Assembly: GCF_027172205.1 (NCBI RefSeq)
Contig: NC_070614.1
Coordinates: 44,135,001 to 44,199,000, forward strand
Reading direction: 5' to 3'
DNA from: Podarcis raffonei
Lineage: Eukaryota > Chordata > Lepidosauria > Squamata > Lacertidae
DNA length: 64,000 nt
In this document: in pieces, positions 58,376 to 64,000 of the stretch
Numbering within the stretch: the first letter of the stretch is position 1
Layout of the letters: every line of letters begins with the position of its first letter
Notes under the pieces: model-generated
The model's database searches: none
Told to the model about the DNA's origin: nothing
The model's input: the letters and a program-made list of their open reading frames with translations, nothing else
Position numbers and translations under genes: made by a program

Positions 58376-61300
58376 TTGTAGTAGTTGATTGTAGTAATTG
58401 TAGCACCATTATCAAAGAAACAGTACACGTAGCACCCCACACATATAGATGCATATATCTACCTGATATTGACACATAATCTTGTGTGAGCAGAACGAGA
58501 ATATCCACAGACAAACACTGTGTGCTCATTAATGAAACTCACCCACTTCACAGAGAAAGTGCCATGTCAGTTGTGAACACTGTCACTCAACCCAAAATCA
58601 GCTGCATCTGCTTTCTATATAATAAGTAAGAACCGTATCTATGCCAGTACCCCTGTGAGTTAGTGAGTAGTAATTGTATTGAACATATGGGTCAATATGC
58701 TTCTAAACTAGTGGCTCTGGGCCAATGTTATTTCCATTGAGCTGAGGCCTACAATCTTTCTTAATGCAATTATGCTTAGCAAGCGTATGTTGAATAGAAA
58801 TGCAGCTACTATTTCCCCCCTGAAATTGCAGCACGCTTGCATTTCATGTGATCTTCGTTTCAGGCTACTGTCACAGAACTACCAGCACATTTTGGCCTTG
58901 GTATTTGCAGTGAAGGAGATCAACGAGAACCCCCAAATCTTACCCAACATCACTCTTGGCTTTGACATCTATAATCATTACTTTAATCCACAATTCACAA
59001 GTGAGGCAGCATTAAAAGTTCTCTCCACACATGACAAATTCATCCCTAACTACAAATGTGATGTCGAGAACAATCTGGTAACTGTCATTGGGGGACCCAA
59101 TTCCAACATCATTGGACATATTGCAACCATACTGGGCATCTACAAGTTTCCACAAGTAAGGCATGTACATGGGGATTATTTTAATATGAAGGTTTTGAAT
59201 TTGGAAGTGGAAAACGATGTGATTGAAATTAAGAAAGACACTATGCATGATGCTTAAACATCAAATTCTGAGTGAGGAATCTCAATTTGGCAATTTGATT
59301 TCTTTATCATATGTATAGCCTCTGATACAAAATGGGAAATCATCTCAGAACACATGGTAAATAGTCTAATTGGCTGGATTCTAAAAACTTCCAACAGTAA
59401 CATAGTAGAACAATATGATAGATTGTGATTCCACAAAATGCAAAGGATGAATGCAATTCAAGTTTACACAGAGTAGATTCGTCATAATTAATGAAAGTCA
59501 CTAATGCAGATTTATTTCTATGGAACTGCCCTGAGTAAAACATAACTGCATACAACTCTAGTTACTTATTTACAAATGAATTGTCAGAACAACAGGCTTG
59601 GGGTGAGAATGGCAGAAGAGAGAAATAAATTCTACCTGACAGAAACTGCTGGGAGCCAGACTGATAGCCTTTGGATCTGCGTGCAGTTGCCCCACCTAAT
59701 AAGTCACAGGACTGCAGTTTACAGGCTCTACTTTGTCAGCGACTTCTCTCAGTCTGTGGAATGAATCTGTCCACCATGACTGTCTAGTGAACCAGTCTGT
59801 GGTCATTAGTGCTTTGAGCAAAAAGAGTATTGATCAGTTTCACTGTGTTCCTGTACCTCTCACAGTCATGAGTTACATTCGTTTCAGGGATAGATTGAGA
59901 TAATTAGAGAAAGGAAGGTTTGCATACTCTATTTGTCCATTAAATAGATCCCATACATGACCTCTGGGCACAATCTTGGTCTCCTTTTAAGTCACCCACA
60001 CTCGTCTGGCAGCATATCAGTCTCCCAACCTAGGCAGTGGGTTTTTCAGAGCATCAAAGGTCAATACAGTGGTACCTCGGGTTACATACGCTTCAGGTTA
60101 CATATGCTTCAGGTTACAGACTCCGCTAACCCAGAAATAGTACCTCGGGTTAAGAACTTTGCTTCAGGATGAGAACAGAAACGAATTAAGTACGTAACCA
60201 GAGGTACCACTGTACTCTTATTGCTAGAGTGAATTTTTATAGCTAAGATTTTTGCCTTGGCTATAACCAAGCAACATGTAATCATCTTAGTCGGTGAGCT
60301 GCCAACAAAAGACGCTCAGTCTGCCATGATATCCTCTCCAGAACTATGAATTGCCCTCCAGTTGTGGCTTCCTTCCTCCACTTAGATCCCCAAGGATAAC
60401 TCTTGGTTCCTTTTTCTTGCCCTGACTCAATCTTATTGACTCCAACCTGCCATGTCTCTAGCCTTTCCTCCTGTATCTCTATTTAGTTTTCTATTCATAC
60501 ATCCAGCCTCAATGCTTCATGATGGCTAATGAAACCTTCCTGAGGAATACTTCAGTCAGTAGAGCAGAAAACTCTTCATCTCGGGGTTGTGGGTTCGAGC
60601 CCCACATTGGGAAACATATTCCTGCATTACAGGGGGTTGGACTAGATGCTCCTCGTTGTCCCTTCCAAATGTAAAATTCTAGGCTTCTTTGATTCTATGA
60701 ATATATGCTGAAGACAGAAAAAAATATTTGGGAACTGACCTGATGCTTTCAAGATAGTACAGTGGTAACTCAGGTTAAGAACTTTATTCGTTCTGGAGGT
60801 CCGTTCGTAACCTGAAACTGTTCTTAACCTCAGGTACCACTTTAGCTAATGGAGCCTCCCGCTGCTGCCACGCTGCCGCACGATTTCTGTTCTCATCCTG
60901 AAGCAAAGTTCTTAACCCAAGGTGCTATTTCTGGGTTAGCGGAGTCTGTAACCTGAAGCGTCTGTAACACGAGATACCACTGTACCAGATTTTGATAATA
61001 CACATACACAGAAGGGCTGTGGCTCAGTTACAGAGCATCTTTTTTGCATGTGGAAGATCTCAGGATCAATACCCCAGCTTCTCCCTGTAGGGCAGCAAGA
61101 GACCTTTGCCCAAAGCCCTACACAGCTGCTGCCACTCATTGTTGATAAAGCTAAGTGAAATGGACCAATGGTATGATTCAACAGAAGGCAGCTTCATATG
61201 TTCCTAAATAACACCACTTCCTACCTGCTCCTTTTTTATTTCTTGTCTTTAGCTGATATATGCCTCTGCTTCAGAGACAAATAACAATGCTGAAGATGCT

Positions 61301-64000
61301 TTCTTCCACTGGATGTTCCCCAATGGGGCCCATCAATACAGGGGGATCCTCCAGTTATTGTTGCATTTCAGGTGGACATGGATTGGGGTGCTTTACCTTG
61401 ATGTGGACAGTTCTAAGATATTTGTGCAGAAGGTGCTTTCCACGTTTGCCAATAATGGTATTTGCTTTGACTTCATCAAAACCATACCAGATATAGGATT
61501 TTCTAATCAACTCCATGAAATGGCAGAGAGGGCATGTGAGATTATAAATATCACCATGGAAAGCACAGCCAATACCGTGATCTTCCATGGTGACTTTCAG
61601 GCAATGTTAAACTTAAGAATCCTGCTCAGGTTCTCACAATTTGGGGATGTACCAGTGAAGATGAAGGTCTGGATTATGACAGCAGATGTGGATTTCACAT
61701 CAATTCCTGTTCAAAGAAGCTGGGATATTCATTTCATCCACGGCTCTGTAACCCTTGCAGTCTCCTCAAAAGAGGTGGCAGGATTCCAGGAATTTCTGCA
61801 AATGAGGAACCCAACACTGGAAAAAGAGGATGGTTTCCTGTGGGACTTCTGGCAAAAGGTATTTGATTGCTCGCTCCCCAGTTCTGATGAAGACGAGAGG
61901 GATGGAAATATCTGCACTGGGGAAGAGAAACTGGAGTCTCTTCCTGGATCTGTTTTTGAAATGAGCATGACTGCCCACAGCTACAGCATCTACAATGCCA
62001 TCTATGCTGTGGCACATGCTTTGCATGCCATGTATTCTTCCATATCAAAGTGCAGGGCAGTGTTGAATGGAGACAGATGGAAGGACCAGAATAAGAAGTC
62101 ATGGCAGGTAATCCTATTCAGTGTGATCCAATAACCTGAGATTTCAACTTGCATGATATTTCCCTCCTCGGAACAGGGACATGCAAACATATCTCAAATG
62201 ACAACAATTTGCATCTAAATATGTATGTTTGCATCTCTTACTTTTCTTTGCAGCTCCCCCACTTTCTGAGAAACACCCCATTTAACAACAGTGCTGGAGA
62301 TGAGGTTTCCTTTGACCTTAATGGGGAATTAGTAGCTGGGTTTGATATTATCAACTGGGTGACATTCACAAACCAGTCCTTCCTTAGAGCAAAAGTTGGA
62401 AGGATAGATCCTCAGGCACACTCAGAGAATGTGTTCACCATTTCTGAAGATGCCATCATATGGCCCAGCAGGTTCAATCAGGTAGGACATGTGTACTTAA
62501 ACACATAATTAAATACCTGTGCAATATTCAAAAAATGTTTCCGTCTTCAGACACGAAAATAGGTCTGTTTTGTGTATAGCGCTTCCTGCTTTCTATCACA
62601 TGGGCTCCTTTGGAAGGAAGGGGGAAATATTGATTAAAATAATAATTAAGCAAATCAACCCTAATTTCCATCTACAGATTCAATTTGGTACATAAGGCAC
62701 CTGTTTTTTTAGGAACACCATGTAAACAGGTACATATTTAGGAACCACCAATGTCAAAGGACAAATCTGAAAACAAAATTGTACAGCAGCCTTCACCAAT
62801 TGATGCCTTCTCATGATGGTGCAACCCTGGAGGCTACAGGGTTGGTGAAGGTTGCTGTAAAGCCTAATATTATAATATTGAGTAAGAAAAAAACATAACC
62901 AATTAAAGACGAGTCAAAAGATTGGGGGAAATGGTTCATTTTTCATGTTCTGAAATAAATTTTAAAAATCAGTATCCTCAGTTTCATATATTTTGCCTTT
63001 GATAAACGTCATCTTAATTTATTGGCAGACACACCCTCTTTCAGTGTGTAATGACAATTGCCTTCCTAGTTATCACAAGACAAAGAAGGAAGGGAAACCA
63101 TTTTGCTGTTATGATTGTCATCCCTGTCCAGAGGGGAAGATTGCAAACCAGAAGGGTAAGAAATGCCATTATATCCATCATTTATACTTCAGGGTGTATG
63201 GACATTTTTGGCTCAGCACCAGCAGTTCCATACTATGTACAACTTAGCCTTTATTTACTCAGATGCTATATACAGGATGTGTGGGTGTGGGTGAGTGTAC
63301 ACATAAGTACGTATTTATTCAGGAATTTCACATTAATTTCTTCCAGATATGGATAGCTGCTTTCAGTGTCCAGAAGGCCATTATCCAAATATTAACAGGG
63401 ATTTCTGCCTCCCAAAAACGATAACTTTCTTGTCTTATGAAGATTCTTTGGGAATAGGTTTGGCCATTGCTGCTCTCTCCCTTTCTTTCATTACAGCTCT
63501 GGTGCTGGGAACCTTTATGACACACCATGGGACGCCTATTGTCAAAGCCAATAACCGGAGCCTTTCCTACACTCTCCTCGTCTCCCTCCTGCTTTCTTTC
63601 CTTTGTGCTTTTTTATTCGTTGGTCGACCCAATGCAGTGACGTGCCTCCTTCGACAAACCGCTTTTGGTATCATCTTCTCAGTGGCTGTTTCTTGCATGT
63701 TGGCCAAAACCATCACCGTGATTCTAGCTTTCATGGCCACCAAGCCAGGATCCAAAATGAGGAAATGGATGGGGTGGAAAGTGACTGCCTCTATTGTTCT
63801 TTCATGCTCCCTTATTCAAGTCACTCTTTGCACTATCTGGCTGGCAACCTCTCCACCGTTCCCAGAATTGGACATGCATTCAGCTATTAGTGAGACCATT
63901 GCACAATGTAATGAAGGGTCAGATGTAATGTTTTATTGTGTATTGGGCTTCATGGGTTTCTTGGCTACTGTCAGTTTCACTGTGGCTTTCCTAGCCAGGA
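57655..64000 (+). CDS. Vomeronasal type-2 receptor, gene F (partial, runs off the right edge)
   Basis: Exons: 57655-57872, 58864-59155, 61253-62107, 62254-62481, 63029-63155, and 63347 onward, with 654 of about 902 nt of exon 6 in view. The ATG at 57655 is the first in frame; earlier codons in that frame are open but lack ATG. The signal peptide is [14 protein letters not shown]-like. Motifs match gene [44 protein letters not shown] and CHPCPEG. The frame is open to the window end, in the part of the 7TM domain before the FQETK segment. Intron 3 is only 146 bp; E has the same intron enlarged by a LINE. Parts of exons 3, 4 and 6 are nearly identical to E. Intron 2 carries two TA-flanked palindromes and two tRNA-derived SINEs. 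Confidence 0.9.
58342..58375. repeat. (AAT)n microsatellite, intron 1 of gene F
   Basis: About 11 AAT units. Confidence 0.95.
60065..60214. mobile_element. TA-flanked palindromic element 1 in intron 2 of gene F
   Basis: TACAGTGGTACCTCGGGTTA at the left and TAACCAGAGGTACCACTGTA at the right are inverted repeats, 150 bp in total. Confidence 0.7.
60545..60700 (+). mobile_element. tRNA-derived SINE in intron 2 of gene F
   Basis: CAGTAGAGCAGAAAACTCTT (A-box region) and GTGGGTTCGAGCCCCACATT (B-box arm) form a tRNA-like head. The body is CCTGCATTACAGGGGGTTGG and it ends in a TTCTATGA-type tail. It is a retroposon, not a working tRNA gene. Confidence 0.7.
60758..60984. mobile_element. TA-flanked palindromic element 2 in intron 2 of gene F
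   Basis: TACAGTGGTAACTCAGGTTA and TAACACGAGATACCACTGTA are the inverted ends. The interior GCTTCAGG/CCTGAAGC motifs are shared with the element at 60065. Confidence 0.7.
61008..61206 (+). mobile_element. tRNA-derived SINE in intron 2 of gene F
   Basis: GGCTGTGGCTCAGTTACAGA resembles the A box and ATCTCAGGATCAATACC the B box. The body ends AAGGCAGCTTCATATGTTCC. Same family as 10021-10196. Confidence 0.6.
62782..62859. mobile_element. 78-bp inverted-repeat MITE in intron 4 of gene F
   Basis: TACAGCAGCCTTCACCAA at the left and TTGGTGAAGGTTGCTGTA at the right are inverted repeats with one mismatch. Likely a short hAT-type element; target duplication not established. Confidence 0.6.

Noticed and set aside
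60545-60625. Candidate tRNA gene
   Set aside because: The A and B boxes are those of a SINE head. The body and 3' tail match other SINE copies and no full cloverleaf with an acceptor stem was found.
1-64000. CRISPR arrays, operons or bacterial-type systems
   Set aside because: All genes are intron-containing vertebrate receptor genes. The tandem repeats seen are simple microsatellites without spacer structure.

Overview
This window is part of a tandem cluster of vomeronasal type-2 receptor (V2R) genes, which encode family C G-protein-coupled receptors. It most likely comes from a squamate reptile, probably a lizard. The evidence is the dense V2R array together with repeats typical of squamates: a Sauria-type SINE (tRNA-like head, ACCTTT-type tail, target duplication), L2/CR1-like LINE ends, an L1 with a long open reading frame, and many hAT and TA-flanked palindromic elements. 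I cannot name the species.

Layout: exon 1 of a minus-strand V2R lies at the left edge (1-227) and the rest of that gene is outside the window. About 4.4 kb away, six plus-strand V2R genes follow head to tail: A 4626-11360, B 13565-23098, C 24651-34887, D 37119-48135, E 50046-56793, and F 57655 to beyond 64000. Each has the same six coding exons. Exon 1 holds the signal peptide and start of the ligand domain; exon 2 is 292 nt; exon 3 is 855-861 nt; exon 4 is usually 228 nt; exon 5 is the 127-nt cysteine-rich exon; exon 6 is 902 nt and encodes all seven membrane helices. Intron phases are 2, 0, 0, 0 and 1 throughout. A, B, C and E are open from start to stop with usable splice sites, F is open to the window edge, and D has one in-frame stop in exon 2. 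By sequence, A-D form one group and E-F another. E and F share near-identical patches consistent with gene conversion.

Introns and intergenic DNA are full of mobile elements. These include a 5'-truncated L1 in intron 5 of D with a 17-bp target duplication, an L2-like LINE tail in intron 3 of E, other LINE pieces, tRNA-derived SINEs, several hAT elements with 8-bp duplications, TA-flanked palindromes, two solo LTRs with 5-bp duplications, and microsatellites. Broken V2R exon pieces also occur: an exon 3 end in intron 3 of A, an exon 2 piece upstream of E, and possibly an exon 4 start in intron 3 of C.

The most interesting signal is regulatory. All seven V2R starts are preceded, roughly 200-300 bp upstream, by a recognisable AT-rich element close to TAATTAYCAAATTAACCA. 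A second block (AAACAT followed by a T-rich run) lies about 58-76 bp further upstream. This pair is a candidate shared V2R promoter code.
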